NCBI GenBank assembly: GCA_017523305.1
Contig: JAFWWV010000142.1
Location: 1 to 51,499 of the forward strand
Direction: 5' to 3'
Length of the DNA stretch: 51,499 bases
Source of the DNA: Clostridia bacterium
Lineage (GTDB): Bacteria; Bacillota; Clostridia; Christensenellales; UBA1242
A program made the position numbers and the translations under genes. The notes beneath the pieces are model-generated. The model did no database searches and was not told the DNA's origin. It saw only the letters and a program-made list of their open reading frames with translations. Below are positions 18,046 to 27,093 of this stretch, in pieces (positions within the stretch are counted from its first letter, which is position 1; each line of letters begins with the position of its first letter).

Positions 18046-18240
18046 ATGCCAAAACAAAAAACAAATAGTGCAGCAAAAAAGAGATTTATTGTAAAAAAAT
18101 CTGGTGTTATTAAAAGATCAAAACAAGGAAGAAGACACATTCTTACTAAAAAATCAACAGGAACAAAAAGAAATTTAAGAAAATCAGCTTATGTTAGTGA
18201 TGCACAAAGCAAAACCATTAAGAAAATGGTTCAAGGTTAA
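18046..18240 (+). CDS. rpmI: 50S ribosomal protein L35
   Basis: A 64-aa, very basic protein beginning MPKQKTNSAAKKRFIVKKSG and ending in the L35 pattern RNLRKSAYVSDAQSKTIKKMV. AAGGAG precedes the start. It lies 18 nt after infC and 27 nt before rplT, the classic operon order. Confidence 0.97.
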   Translation: MPKQKTNSAAKKRFIVKKSGVIKRSKQGRRHILTKKSTGTKRNLRKSAYVSDAQSKTIKKMVQG

Positions 18241-18267
18241 TATTAGGGAAGAAGGAGACAGAGAGTT

Positions 18268-18615
18268 ATGAGAATCAAAAGAGCAGTTAATAAAAATAAA
18301 CATAAAAAAGCTATTTTAAAACAAGCAAAAGGTTACTGGGGTAGCAGAAGTAAATTAGTTAGAGTTGCTAACCAAGCAGTTATGAAAGCTCAAAAATATG
18401 CTTACATTGGTAGAAGATTAAGAAAAAGAGATATGAGATCATTATGGATTACAAGAATTAATGCAGCTTGCAGAATTAATGGTATCAGTTACAGCAAATT
18501 TATCAATGGCTTAAAAGTTAATAATATTAATCTTAACCGTAAGATTTTAGCTGATATGGCTGTTAATGATAAAGTAGCATTTACAAACCTTGTTGAACAA
18601 GTTAAAGGTAACTAA
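18268..18615 (+). CDS. rplT: 50S ribosomal protein L20
   Basis: 115 aa. The family core [52 protein letters not shown] is intact, as is the C-terminal [29 protein letters not shown] ribosome binding site. In Bacillus L20 represses this operon by binding the infC leader; a structured leader is present here. Confidence 0.97.
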   Translation: MRIKRAVNKNKHKKAILKQAKGYWGSRSKLVRVANQAVMKAQKYAYIGRRLRKRDMRSLWITRINAACRINGISYSKFINGLKVNNINLNRKILADMAVNDKVAFTNLVEQVKGN

Positions 18616-18655
18616 TATTAATTAGTTATAATAATAACTTCTTAGGAGTAAACAT

Positions 18656-19411
18656 TTGGAATTAATAACTTCGGTAAAAAATCCATTAATAGTTCAAACA
18701 AAAAAAATTAAAGAGAATCCAAAAGATAAATTGTTTATTGAAAATCCCAAACTTATAAGAGAAGCTTTTCAATCAAATTTAATTTTTGATTATGTTTTAA
18801 TTTCTAAAACTAAATATGAAAAAATTATAAAAGAATATGATTTTTTATCTAATTATAATATTTATTTAGTTGGAGAAAACGTAATAGAACATTTGTCTGA
18901 TACAAAAACACCACAAGGTGTTATTGCAATAGTTAACTTTAAGGCTAAAGAGTTAAAAAAACCTGAAGGTAATTATATTGTTTTAGAATCTCTACAAGAT
19001 CCAGGCAATTTAGGAACAATAATAAGATCTGCAAAAGGAACTAATTTTAAAGATATATATTTAATTAATTGTGTTTCATTTTGTAACCAAAAAGTTGTTA
19101 GAAGTGCAATGGGTAATTTGTTTAATTTAAATTTATATACTTTTTCTTCAACACAAGAATTTCTTAATTTTGCAGATAAAAACAAATTAAACTTTTGTGT
19201 AGCAGATATGAATGGTGATAACTTATTTTCAATTAAAGAGCCTTTAACAAATTATGGATTTGTAATTGGTAATGAAGGTAAGGGAGTTTCAGCTATTTTA
19301 AAAGAAAAAGCAAATAAAAAAATATCAATTCCTATGAAAAATGGATTAGAATCATTAAATGCCGGCGTTAGTTGTTCAATAATAATTTATTACTTAGATA
19401 ATTTAATTTGA
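18656..19411 (+). CDS. SPOUT-family 23S rRNA/tRNA 2'-O-methyltransferase (TrmH/RlmB-like)
   Basis: 251 aa, TTG start with TAGGAG upstream. The N-terminal substrate-binding domain has [35 protein letters not shown], where the usual family signature IEG appears as IEN. The SPOUT catalytic domain carries motif 1 [19 protein letters not shown], motif 2 [11 protein letters not shown] and motif 3 [23 protein letters not shown] with the trefoil-knot residues. It sits after rplT, as ysgA does in Bacillus. The exact rRNA or tRNA target cannot be told from sequence. Confidence 0.9.
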   Translation: MELITSVKNPLIVQTKKIKENPKDKLFIENPKLIREAFQSNLIFDYVLISKTKYEKIIKEYDFLSNYNIYLVGENVIEHLSDTKTPQGVIAIVNFKAKELKKPEGNYIVLESLQDPGNLGTIIRSAKGTNFKDIYLINCVSFCNQKVVRSAMGNLFNLNLYTFSSTQEFLNFADKNKLNFCVADMNGDNLFSIKEPLTNYGFVIGNEGKGVSAILKEKANKKISIPMKNGLESLNAGVSCSIIIYYLDNLI

Positions 19412-19457
19412 TTTTTTTATAAAATTTTTATATATTAAAGTTAAAGGAGAAAATTTT

Positions 19458-20015
19458 ATGATTTCAGCAGGTGATTTTAGAAAAGGTGTTACTTTTGAAT
19501 TTGAAGGTAATATTTACAACGTTGTTGACTTTCAACACGTAAAACCAGGCAAAGGCGCAGCTTTTGTTAGAACAAAAATTAAAAACATTATTACAGGACA
19601 AGTTTTAGAAAGAACTTTCAACCCAACAGAAAAAGTTGAAGAAGCAAAAATTGAAAGAAAAGAGATGCAATATCTATATAATGAAGGAACAATTTATTAT
19701 TTTATGGATATGGAATCTTATGAACAAATTCCATTGAACTATGACCAAGTTCAAGAAGCAATGAAATATGTTATCGAAAATATGATGGTTACAATTCAAT
19801 TCTATAAAGGAAAAGCTTTCTCAGTTCTTCCTCCAATGTTTGTAGAATTAAACATTACTGATTGTGAACCAGGTATTCAAGGTGATACTTCAAAAGCTGG
19901 AAATAAACCAGCAACTCTTGAAACAGGTCTTACAATTCAAGTTCCACTATTTGTTAATAATGGTGATAGAATCAGAATTGATACAAGAACTGGAACATAC
20001 ATGGAAAGAATTTAA
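19458..20015 (+). CDS. efp: Translation elongation factor P
   Basis: 185 aa with the three-barrel EF-P layout: [47 protein letters not shown] at the N-terminus. The residue that carries modification in many species is the Lys in the loop PGKGAAF (Lys32 or near it). C-terminal signature is [14 protein letters not shown] rescues ribosomes stalled at polyproline. I see no epmA-like modification gene nearby. AAAGGAGA precedes the start and a strong terminator follows. It stands directly before the spoIIIA operon, as in Bacillus. Confidence 0.96.
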   Translation: MISAGDFRKGVTFEFEGNIYNVVDFQHVKPGKGAAFVRTKIKNIITGQVLERTFNPTEKVEEAKIERKEMQYLYNEGTIYYFMDMESYEQIPLNYDQVQEAMKYVIENMMVTIQFYKGKAFSVLPPMFVELNITDCEPGIQGDTSKAGNKPATLETGLTIQVPLFVNNGDRIRIDTRTGTYMERI

Positions 20016-20036
20016 TAGTTAAATATAAAAGCATAA

Positions 20037-20071
20037 AACAACAATACTTTTGTAGTATTGTTGTTTTTTTT
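20037..20071 (+). terminator. Terminator of efp
   Basis: AACAACAATAC pairs with GTATTGTTGTT across a 7-nt loop, followed by T-tract. Confidence 0.92.
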
Positions 20072-20138
20072 GTCGTTCAATAATTTTTAGGAATTCTTAT
20101 TTATATACCTATAAAAAGAGTTGTAGGGGGTATATGTT

Positions 20139-21050
20139 TTGTTTGATAAATTGTTCCCAGAAAGTTTTTATAATTATTTAAAAAAAATACCTTTAAATAA
20201 AGTTACTGAAATTAGATTACGATTAAATAAAAAAGTTTTAATAGCAATAGGACAAAAATATTATTATCTATCAACTGAAGGTTTGACAGGAAAAGAATAT
20301 TCTGCTTTGGTTGTTGATAAAAGTTTAATTGATGAAATAATTAAAAGGGCTTGTGAAAGTTCAGTATATGCGTTTAATGACCAAATAAAAAATGGTTTCA
20401 TAACTGTTTTGGGTGGAATGAGAATTGGTATTAGTGGTGAAGCAGTTTTTGAAAATGGAAGAATTAAAACTTTAAAAAATATTAATGGATTAGCAATTAG
20501 AATTGCACATGAAATTAAAGGTTGCAGTTTACCAGTCTTACCATATTTATTTAATAAAAATTTTTTAAATACATTGATAATTTCTCCCCCTGGAGCAGGA
20601 AAGACAACACTGATAAGAGATATGTTATATCAATTATCTCAAAAAAATTATTGTTATAATGTTTTATTAGTAGATGAAAGATTTGAAATTGCCAATTGCT
20701 TTAATGGTGTAGCTACTTTAGATGTTGGAAATTTTTGTGATGTATTAAGTGGCTGTGATAAAAAATATTCTTTTGAAAATGGAGTGAGAAGTTTAAAACC
20801 AGACATTATTGTTACAGACGAAATATCAAATATTAAAGATTATGATTCGATAGAATATTTACATTCTTGTGGTGTTTCTATTTTAGCGTCAGTTCATGCA
20901 AAAAATATTGAAGATATTAAAAATAAAAAAGATTTTGAAAATCTGCTTAAAAACAAAGTATTTTCTAGATATGTAATTTTATCTAATAATGGTGGTCCTG
21001 GCCATTTAGAGGCTATTTATGACGAAAATTTAAGGTATTTAAACATTTAA
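20139..21050 (+). CDS. spoIIIAA: Stage III sporulation protein AA, secretion-type ATPase
   Basis: Mother-cell ATPase thought to power the SpoIIIA-SpoIIQ channel into the forespore; it resembles type II/IV secretion ATPases. Walker A is SPPGAGKTTLIRDM (about residue 150), Walker B-like VTDEIS follows (about residue 228), and LRLNKKVLIAIGQKYYYL is the N-terminal family region. TTG start with GTAGGGGG 8 nt upstream; 303 aa. First gene of a tightly packed eight-gene operon; the next gene's ATG overlaps its stop. A sigma-E promoter is expected in 20072-20130, but no convincing match was found. Confidence 0.94.
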   Translation: MFDKLFPESFYNYLKKIPLNKVTEIRLRLNKKVLIAIGQKYYYLSTEGLTGKEYSALVVDKSLIDEIIKRACESSVYAFNDQIKNGFITVLGGMRIGISGEAVFENGRIKTLKNINGLAIRIAHEIKGCSLPVLPYLFNKNFLNTLIISPPGAGKTTLIRDMLYQLSQKNYCYNVLLVDERFEIANCFNGVATLDVGNFCDVLSGCDKKYSFENGVRSLKPDIIVTDEISNIKDYDSIEYLHSCGVSILASVHAKNIEDIKNKKDFENLLKNKVFSRYVILSNNGGPGHLEAIYDENLRYLNI

Positions 21051-21553
21051 TGAAGTTGTTTTTAATTTTTACTATTTTAATTTGTTGTATATTTATTGGA
21101 ATTGTAATAAAAAACTATTTATCAAAAAGAGAAAAGTTTTTTACTAATTTATTAATATTTTTAGAAAACATTTTAAACAATATATTATTTAATAATGAAA
21201 AATTGGTTAATATTTTAAATAATATAAATGACAATCTTTTAAATAATGATTTTAAAGATTTTATAGATATTTATATAAAAAATTTAGAAAATAAAATTAC
21301 AAATAAAGAATTTGAATCTTTATTTAAAAATAAATTTTATTATTTAGATGATTTTGAAAAAAATAGAATATTGCAATTTTTTAATGCTTTAGGTTCACAA
21401 ACAAAAGAAGAAGAAATAAAAAAAATTAATATATTTATTAAAGAAATTTTAAATTTAAAAAATGAATCTAAGAATAAAAACAAAAAATATTCGAATTTGT
21501 ATTTAAAGTTGTTTATAGCTTTAGGTTTAGTTTTTGTTATTATTTTTATTTAA
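21050..21553 (+). CDS. spoIIIAB: Stage III sporulation protein AB
   Basis: 167 aa, the usual size. One transmembrane helix at each end (LFLIFTILICCIFIGIVI and LFIALGLVFVIIFI) flanks a mostly helical cytosolic domain, the SpoIIIAB layout, related in shape to type II secretion F proteins. The family-typical GSQTKEEEIKKINIF is present near residue 120. Translationally coupled to spoIIIAA (TAATG overlap). Confidence 0.88.
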   Translation: MKLFLIFTILICCIFIGIVIKNYLSKREKFFTNLLIFLENILNNILFNNEKLVNILNNINDNLLNNDFKDFIDIYIKNLENKITNKEFESLFKNKFYYLDDFEKNRILQFFNALGSQTKEEEIKKINIFIKEILNLKNESKNKNKKYSNLYLKLFIALGLVFVIIFI

Positions 21554-21567
21554 AAGAAAGTGGGAAT

Positions 21568-21768
21568 ATGTTTGATTATAATATAATTTTTAAAATTGCC
21601 GCTATTGGAATATTAACTGCCGTAGTAGCTCAAATTTTAAAGAATATAGGCAAAGATGAAATTGCAACAATTGCTACTTTAGCAGGAGTAGTAGTTGTTT
21701 TGTTAATGGCTTTAAATATGATAAGTGAATTATTTGAAACAGTTAAACAATTGTTTTTAATTTATTAA
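21568..21768 (+). CDS. spoIIIAC: Stage III sporulation protein AC
   Basis: A 66-aa protein with two membrane helices (IIFKIAAIGILTAVVAQILKNIGK and ATIATLAGVVVVLLMALNMI), typical of SpoIIIAC. Preceded by AAAGAAAGTGGGA. A small inner-membrane component of the feeding-tube channel. Confidence 0.93.
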   Translation: MFDYNIIFKIAAIGILTAVVAQILKNIGKDEIATIATLAGVVVVLLMALNMISELFETVKQLFLIY

Positions 21769-21780
21769 ACAGGTATTTAA

Positions 21781-22164
21781 ATGGAAATTTTTAAAATAGT
21801 AGGGGTGGGAATTTTAACTTGTATAATCGCCATTATTTTAAAACAGATTAAACCAGAGTTTTTAATAATAGTTATTCTTAGTGGCGGAATAATTATGTTT
21901 TTAATGGTTTTAGATAAATTAAAATCTATTCTTGATTATATTTTAACTATTTTTAACAAAACAAATTTAGATTATAGTTTATTTGTTTCAATATTAAAAA
22001 TATTAGGCGTAGGTTATATAACTGAATTTGCAAATAATATTTGTATTGATTCGGGGCATTCAAGTATTGGAGAAAAAATTCTTATAGCAGGTAAAGTAAT
22101 AATATTAGGATTGGCTTTACCAATTTTTACAAGTTTATTAAATATTATTATTGAATTATTATGA
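21781..22164 (+). CDS. spoIIIAD: Stage III sporulation protein AD
   Basis: 127 aa with four predicted membrane segments. SpoIIIAD signatures include ILKQIKPEFLIIVILSGGIIMFL and ILKILGVGYITEFANNICIDSGHSSIGEKILIAGKVIILGLALPIFTSLLNII. Its C-terminus overlaps the spoIIIAE start by 4 nt. Homologous to SpoIIIAC in its first half. Confidence 0.94.
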   Translation: MEIFKIVGVGILTCIIAIILKQIKPEFLIIVILSGGIIMFLMVLDKLKSILDYILTIFNKTNLDYSLFVSILKILGVGYITEFANNICIDSGHSSIGEKILIAGKVIILGLALPIFTSLLNIIIELL

Positions 22165-23393
22165 AAATAAAAAAAACATTATTTTTTACTTTACTAATAA
22201 TAAATTTATTTCAAACGATCTTTATTGTTTTAAAAGATAATTTTATTAATAAAGATATTTTTGATGCAAAAAGTTTTGGTTTATATTTAAGTTTTAATTC
22301 TGAAGCTGAAGGTGAGTTAAAAGAAAACATAGAAAATCAATTAAATGACATAAATTTTGATAAATTAAACAATTTGGTTGATAATCTTTCAAATCAAGGT
22401 AAAGACTTAATAGAAAAAAATGATTTTTTATCTTTAGTTAAAAACTTTATATATGGAGATAATGGTAATTTATTACAAAATATATTTCCAGTTTTTATAA
22501 ATAGTTTTTTTGAAGATATTTTATTTTTTCTCCCATATTTTTCTTTAATTATTGCTATTTCTCTTATTTATAGTATGATTAGTCATTTTTCTAGCGATAA
22601 AAACAAGTCTGTATCAAATTTAATTAATATTGTATGTTTTGTAGCGATAGCCTCGGTAGTATTAAAGTTGTTATTAGATCTAATAGATGGTGTATCTTCA
22701 GTTATTACAAATATAGAAAGTCAAACAGAAGTTATATTTCCAGTTTTATTAACATTGATAAACGCTTTAGGTGGAGTGGTTACAGCAACAAGTTTTCAGC
22801 CTTTGCTTGCTGTATTAAGTGTTGGTATAACAAAACTATTTACTTTAATACTATTACCTATTTTTATTTCTAGTATTATATTTGGAATAGTAGGGAATAT
22901 TTCGAAAAATATAAAGTTAGAAAAGTTCTCTAAATTTTTTACAAGTTTATTTGGTTGGATAATTGGTATAGTTTTTACGATTTTTATTGCATTTTTAACT
23001 ATACAAGGTTTGACAGTTTCTTCAATTGATTCAATTTCTTTAAAAACGGCAAAGTATGCAATTAAAAGTTATATTCCTATTTTAGGTTCATATTTATCTG
23101 ATGGGGTAGGATTAATACTTGCTAGCAGTATTTTAATTAAAAATGCAATTGGTGCTACTGGTTTAATTTTAATTTTTGCAACTATTTTATTTCCTATAAT
23201 AAAAATTATTATATTAATTTTGTTATTTAAATTAGTTTCAGCAATTTTAGAGTCAATAAGTGATGAAAAAGTTTCAAATTTCTTATTTAATATTTCTAAA
23301 AGTTTAAATATGCTAAGTGTATGTCTGTTAGCTGTTGGCTTTATGTTTCTAATTTCAATTTCTTTATTAATGGGTTGCTCAAATATAGTTTAA
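22161..23393 (+). CDS. spoIIIAE: Stage III sporulation protein AE
   Basis: 410 aa polytopic membrane protein. An N-terminal signal-like helix, a soluble segment (about 35-115) and then multiple membrane helices. The middle has the SpoIIIAE pattern FPVLLTLINALGGVVTATSFQPLLAVLSVGITKL and the later SLKTAKYAIKSYIPILGSYLSDGVGLILASSILIKNAIGATGLI, both conserved in the family. Part of the same operon; overlaps spoIIIAD. Confidence 0.94.
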   Translation: MKIKKTLFFTLLIINLFQTIFIVLKDNFINKDIFDAKSFGLYLSFNSEAEGELKENIENQLNDINFDKLNNLVDNLSNQGKDLIEKNDFLSLVKNFIYGDNGNLLQNIFPVFINSFFEDILFFLPYFSLIIAISLIYSMISHFSSDKNKSVSNLINIVCFVAIASVVLKLLLDLIDGVSSVITNIESQTEVIFPVLLTLINALGGVVTATSFQPLLAVLSVGITKLFTLILLPIFISSIIFGIVGNISKNIKLEKFSKFFTSLFGWIIGIVFTIFIAFLTIQGLTVSSIDSISLKTAKYAIKSYIPILGSYLSDGVGLILASSILIKNAIGATGLILIFATILFPIIKIIILILLFKLVSAILESISDEKVSNFLFNISKSLNMLSVCLLAVGFMFLISISLLMGCSNIV

Positions 23394-23409
23394 TAGAAGG
23401 TTTTTTTAA

Positions 23410-23889
23410 ATGATATTATCATCTTGGGTATTATCTATTTTAGGTATAATAGTAATTTCTTTAATTATAGAAATTATTTTACCTACAGGCAAAACGGTTA
23501 AATTAATAAAAAGTGTTTTAGGTGTATTTACTATATTTATAATGATTTCGCCATTAAATAAAATAAATATATCAGATATTTCTTCTTCAATTTTTACAGC
23601 AAAATTAGAAATTGATTCTGAGTTTGTAGAAAAAAGAAAGGAAGAAATTTTAGAAGAATATGAAACAGAAATTATAAAAAGTTTGGAAGAAAATGGTTAT
23701 TTTCAAATCAAGATTAATTTAGATATAGAAAAAAGTAAAAATGAATTTAAAATTAAAACTATTTTTGTCGATATTCGCGAAATGGTTCTAAAAACAGAAT
23801 CATTGAATATAAATAAATATACAAATATTATGGCAATAATTAAAAATATTATAAAGGTTGAAGATAATAAAATAATTTTTTATGAGTGA
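23410..23889 (+). CDS. spoIIIAF: Stage III sporulation protein AF
   Basis: 159 aa with two N-terminal membrane helices (WVLSILGIIVISLIIEIILPTG, then LIKSVLGVFTIFIMISPL) and a C-terminal soluble domain, the SpoIIIAF layout; the EIILPTGKTVKLIKSVLGVFTIFIMISPLNK stretch is well conserved. Stops with TGA and overlaps the spoIIIAG start by 8 nt. Confidence 0.92.
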   Translation: MILSSWVLSILGIIVISLIIEIILPTGKTVKLIKSVLGVFTIFIMISPLNKINISDISSSIFTAKLEIDSEFVEKRKEEILEEYETEIIKSLEENGYFQIKINLDIEKSKNEFKIKTIFVDIREMVLKTESLNINKYTNIMAIIKNIIKVEDNKIIFYE

Positions 23890-24475
23890 AATAAAAGAAG
23901 ATTTAAATGAAGATAAACCTAAACAAAAAAAGAAAGTTTTGTTTAATTCATTATTTCAAAGATTAAAAAAAATAAAACATTTAGATAAAATAATAACAGT
24001 TTTGTTTATTGCTATAATTTTGTTAATATATTTTTCTTCTTCTTTTTCTTCTGGGACAAGTTCTTCTAATTCTAAAACAGATAATGGTTCTTCTGGTCAA
24101 GAGACAGATATTATTTTGATTTACGAAAAAGAATTAGAAGAAAAGATACAAAAAACATTGGCTTCAATTAAAGATTCTGGTTAAGTTAGAGTAATGGTTT
24201 GTTTTAGTGAAGGTATAGAAACTGTTATTGCTTATAAAACAGAAAAACAGACAAATAACAATGGTGTGGTTATTGAAACTAAAACTCCTATTTTAGTTAC
24301 AAATGCTGGAAAATCCGAAACTATTGTACTAGAAAAAATTATGCCTAAACCCACAAGTATTGTAGTTGTTGCAACGGGCGCAAAAAATACAAATGTTAAG
24401 TTAGAAATATTAAGGGCAGTACAAACTATGTTTGGTTCAACAAATTGTAAAATTGAAATTTTTGCAGGAAATTAA
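23882..24475 (+). pseudogene. spoIIIAG: Stage III sporulation protein AG, interrupted by an in-frame TAA
   Basis: SpoIIIAG forms a large ring in the channel between mother cell and forespore. The N-terminal part has a cytosolic stretch, one membrane helix (IITVLFIAIILLIYFSSSF) and a Ser-rich linker. A TAA at 24182-24184 (codon 101) then cuts the frame exactly where the family reads GxGKVxVMV; here it reads SG-stop-VRVMV. The remainder (VCFSEGIETVIAYKTEKQ...KIMPKPTSIVVVATGAKNTNVKLEILRAVQTMFG) is a perfect SpoIIIAG ring domain in the same frame. Without the stop the protein would be 197 residues, close to normal. A restart at ATG 24194 is possible, but it would lack the membrane anchor. Lesion, readthrough or sequence error. 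Confidence 0.85.
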
Positions 24476-24488
24476 AAGGGGAGTAGAT

Positions 24489-24971
24489 ATGTTAACAAAA
24501 AAGAAAAAAGTTATAATATTAGTTTCTATGTTGGTTTTATTAGTAATAACTGGTTTTTTAAATATAATGCTTAATACAACAACCGAAGAAGCATCTTCTT
24601 TATCTAATTCAGATTATTCATCATCATCTTTTTTTGCGACTTGTAGGGCAGATAGGACATTAACAAGAACTGAAACTATGAACTACTATGAAGAGATATT
24701 AAATAATGCATCTAGTTCACAAGAAGCAAAAAACAATGCTGAAACTCAAATTAATAGTCTAATAGAAGCTATGACAATTGAAGTGACTATGGAGGGTTTA
24801 ATAAAAGCAAAAGGTTTTAGTGAAGCACTAGTTAATTATTCATCAACTTATATTAATGTTATTATTCAAAGTAGTGAATTAACAGAAATGGAAGTTGCTC
24901 AAATTGTTGAAATTATACAATCTCAAGTAGAAAGGGATATTGATTATATAAAAATCATTCCTGTTGAATAA
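24489..24971 (+). CDS. spoIIIAH: Stage III sporulation protein AH
   Basis: 160 aa. The ATG at 24489 has GGGGAG just upstream; the longer in-frame reading lies within spoIIIAG and is rejected. One N-terminal membrane helix (VIILVSMLVLLVITGFLNIML), a low-complexity Ser-rich linker, then the ring-building motif domain related to YscJ/FliF (SSQEAKNNAETQINSLIEAMTIEVTMEGLIKAKGFSEALVNYSSTYINVII). Its extracellular domain binds SpoIIQ from the forespore. Last gene of the operon. Confidence 0.94.
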   Translation: MLTKKKKVIILVSMLVLLVITGFLNIMLNTTTEEASSLSNSDYSSSSFFATCRADRTLTRTETMNYYEEILNNASSSQEAKNNAETQINSLIEAMTIEVTMEGLIKAKGFSEALVNYSSTYINVIIQSSELTEMEVAQIVEIIQSQVERDIDYIKIIPVE

Positions 24972-24993
24972 TAAAATTTAAACTATAAAATTA

Positions 24994-25022
24994 TTGCAAT
25001 TGAACTGTTGTTATGATATAAT
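24994..25022 (+). promoter_or_regulatory. Promoter of asp23
   Basis: TTGCAA (24994-24999), a 17-nt spacer and TATAAT (25017-25022); a vegetative-type promoter separating asp23-nusB from the spoIIIA operon. Confidence 0.75.
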
Positions 25023-25046
25023 AACTTACGTTTAGGAGTATGTTAT

Positions 25047-25430
25047 ATGTTTAATAACGGCGATATATATGAAAAAAATGAAAACGGTAAGGTATATTGT
25101 GGCAAAAACATTATGCTATCTATTATTAACCTTGCAGCAAAAGAAATAAGCGGTGTTTCATCTCTTTCTTCTAACTTTGGTAGCCGTTTAAGAAAATTCT
25201 TTTCTTCTAACTATTTTGAAGGAGTAAAGGTTTCATATACAAAAAACAAAAACTTGATTATTGATCTATATCTTAATGTCTTTTTTGGTTATAGTGTAAC
25301 CGACGTTGCTTATCGTGTTCAAGAAAACGTAAAAAATGGCATTTCAAATATGATTAGTACTAAAATTGAAGGTATTAATATTCATGTTATGGGTGTAGAC
25401 TTTTCAAGAGAGGATTTAGCAAAATATTAA
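25047..25430 (+). CDS. Asp23/Gls24 family envelope-stress protein (YqhY-like)
   Basis: 127 aa. Asp23/Gls24 pattern: GKVYCGKNIMLSIINLAAKEISGVSSLSS at the N-terminus and LIIDLYLNVFFGYSVTDVAYRVQENVKNGISNMISTKIEGINIHVMGV in the middle. In Bacillus, yqhY between spoIIIAH and nusB is linked to control of fatty-acid synthesis together with the acc genes; no acc genes are here. Own promoter and terminator. Confidence 0.92.
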   Translation: MFNNGDIYEKNENGKVYCGKNIMLSIINLAAKEISGVSSLSSNFGSRLRKFFSSNYFEGVKVSYTKNKNLIIDLYLNVFFGYSVTDVAYRVQENVKNGISNMISTKIEGINIHVMGVDFSREDLAKY

Positions 25431-25437
25431 TAAAAGC

Positions 25438-25475
25438 TTTTCCCTTGTTATTCTTAAATGGCAAGGGATTTTTAT
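25438..25475 (+). terminator. Terminator of asp23
   Basis: TCCCTTG pairs with CAAGGGA (25441-25447 and 25462-25468) with a 14-nt loop, followed by TTTTT. It stands immediately before nusB, so it may be leaky. Confidence 0.7.
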
Positions 25476-25497
25476 TATTAAAAGGAGTTTATAAATT

Positions 25498-25881
25498 ATG
25501 AGTAGAATTTTAGCAAGAGATTGTGGTTTTAAAATGGTTTTCCAACATTTATTTAATGAAGAATCTATGGATAATTTAATAGTTGAAGAACATCAATTAT
25601 CTGAAGAAGATAAAGCTTTTTCTGATAATGTTTTTTCTTGTGTAAAAGATAATTTAGATAAAATAAATGAAAAATTAACATCAAAATTAAAAAATAATTT
25701 AACAGTTAAAGATATTTATAAACTTGATTATGCTATTTTATTAGTAGGTATTGCAAGTATTGATTATTTAAATGAACCACTTGCTTTAATAATAAATGAA
25801 TGTGTTGAACTTGCTAAAAAGTATTCAACAGAAAAAAGCCCGTCATTTGTAAATGGAGTATTATCATCTATTTATAAATAA
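25498..25881 (+). CDS. nusB: Transcription antitermination factor NusB
   Basis: 127 aa all-helical protein. Pattern: SRILARDCGFKMVFQHLFN at the N-terminus and IYKLDYAILLVGIASIDYLNEPLALIINECVELAKKYSTEKSPSFVNGVLSSI, the conserved C-terminal half. Works with NusE in rRNA antitermination. AAGGAG ribosome binding site. It is followed by xseA after 12 nt. Confidence 0.95.
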   Translation: MSRILARDCGFKMVFQHLFNEESMDNLIVEEHQLSEEDKAFSDNVFSCVKDNLDKINEKLTSKLKNNLTVKDIYKLDYAILLVGIASIDYLNEPLALIINECVELAKKYSTEKSPSFVNGVLSSIYK

Positions 25882-25893
25882 AAGGTTAGAAAA

Positions 25894-27093
25894 ATGCTAA
25901 AGACATTAACAGTTTCTGAGTTGTCAAATTATATTTCTGCTATATTTGAAGCAGAAGAATTGTTACAAAATATAAAAGTATATGGTGAAGTTTCAGGGGT
26001 TTCCTATGTTAGGGGCAACCTCTATTTTACGTTGAAAGATGAAGGAGCTATGATTCCTTGTATAATGTTTGGTGTAAATCCTGGTGTAATAAAGGAAGGT
26101 GACCAAATATTAGCAACTGGTGGAATGAAATATTATGGTAAGGGTGGAAAACTAAATTTTTATGTTGTTTCAGCAGTTCCTTATGGTAGTGGTATTTTAT
26201 ATAAAAAGTTTTTAGAACTTAAAGACAAACTTGAAAAAGAAGGATTGTTTAATATAAAATCTAAAAATGAAATGCCAAAAAACATAAAATCAATAGGAGT
26301 TATAACTTCAGCAACTGGTGCAGTTTTACACGATATACAAACCGTTTCTCATAGAAGAAACCCATGTTTGAATATTTATGTTTATCCTGCAAAGGTACAA
26401 GGGGTGGGAGCAGAACAAACAATTATTAAAGGTCTAGAATATTTTGATAAATCTGATAAGGTTGATGTTATAATTATTGCTAGGGGTGGTGGTTCTATTG
26501 AAGATTTGCAACCATTTAATACAGAATCTTTAGCAAGAAAAATTGCAGAAATAAAAAAGCCTGTTGTTTCTGCTGTAGGACATGAAACCGATTTTACGAT
26601 ATGTGATTTTGTTAGTTCCATTAGAGCTGCAACTCCCTCTGAGGGTGCAGAGTTAGTATCAAATAATATTTATGAAGGTTTAGAAAAAATAAATAATAAT
26701 TTAAGTAAATTGCAATATTTAACTTATCATTTTATAGATAGCAAACAAGAAAGTCTTGATACAAAAATTTCTAAATTAAATTTAACAATTGAACAACAAT
26801 TAAAGGATGTTAAATATAAATATAATCAAAAAATTTTAACTTTTTATAATTTAAAAGATAAATTGTTTGTAAAAAATGAAAATAATTTAGAAATTTATAA
26901 AAATAAGTTAGCGTTATTAAATCCAAAAGATGTTTTAAATAGAGGTTGGGTAAGATTAAGTAAAAATAATAAATTAATAACATCTATTAAAAATATTAAA
27001 GAAAAAGATTCTGTGTTAATAGAGTTAAAAGATGGGGCAATAAACGCTACGGTAGATAATATTATTACAGAGGGAAGTAAAAATGAATTTTGA
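25894..27093 (+). CDS. xseA: Exodeoxyribonuclease VII large subunit
   Basis: 399 aa. An N-terminal OB fold (NIKVYGEVSGVSYVRGNLYFTLKDEGAMIPCIMFG) is followed by the catalytic domain (IGVITSATGAVLHDIQTVSHRRNP, IIIARGGGSIEDLQPFNTESLARKIAEIKKPVVSAVGHETDFTICDFVSSIRAATPSEGAEL), then a coiled-coil region binding the small subunit. Degrades single-stranded DNA. It overlaps xseB by 11 nt. Confidence 0.95.
   Translation: MLKTLTVSELSNYISAIFEAEELLQNIKVYGEVSGVSYVRGNLYFTLKDEGAMIPCIMFGVNPGVIKEGDQILATGGMKYYGKGGKLNFYVVSAVPYGSGILYKKFLELKDKLEKEGLFNIKSKNEMPKNIKSIGVITSATGAVLHDIQTVSHRRNPCLNIYVYPAKVQGVGAEQTIIKGLEYFDKSDKVDVIIIARGGGSIEDLQPFNTESLARKIAEIKKPVVSAVGHETDFTICDFVSSIRAATPSEGAELVSNNIYEGLEKINNNLSKLQYLTYHFIDSKQESLDTKISKLNLTIEQQLKDVKYKYNQKILTFYNLKDKLFVKNENNLEIYKNKLALLNPKDVLNRGWVRLSKNNKLITSIKNIKEKDSVLIELKDGAINATVDNIITEGSKNEF

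Noticed and set aside
20072..20138. A sigma-E promoter before spoIIIAA
   Set aside because: Only partial matches with wrong spacing were seen, so I did not list it as a feature.
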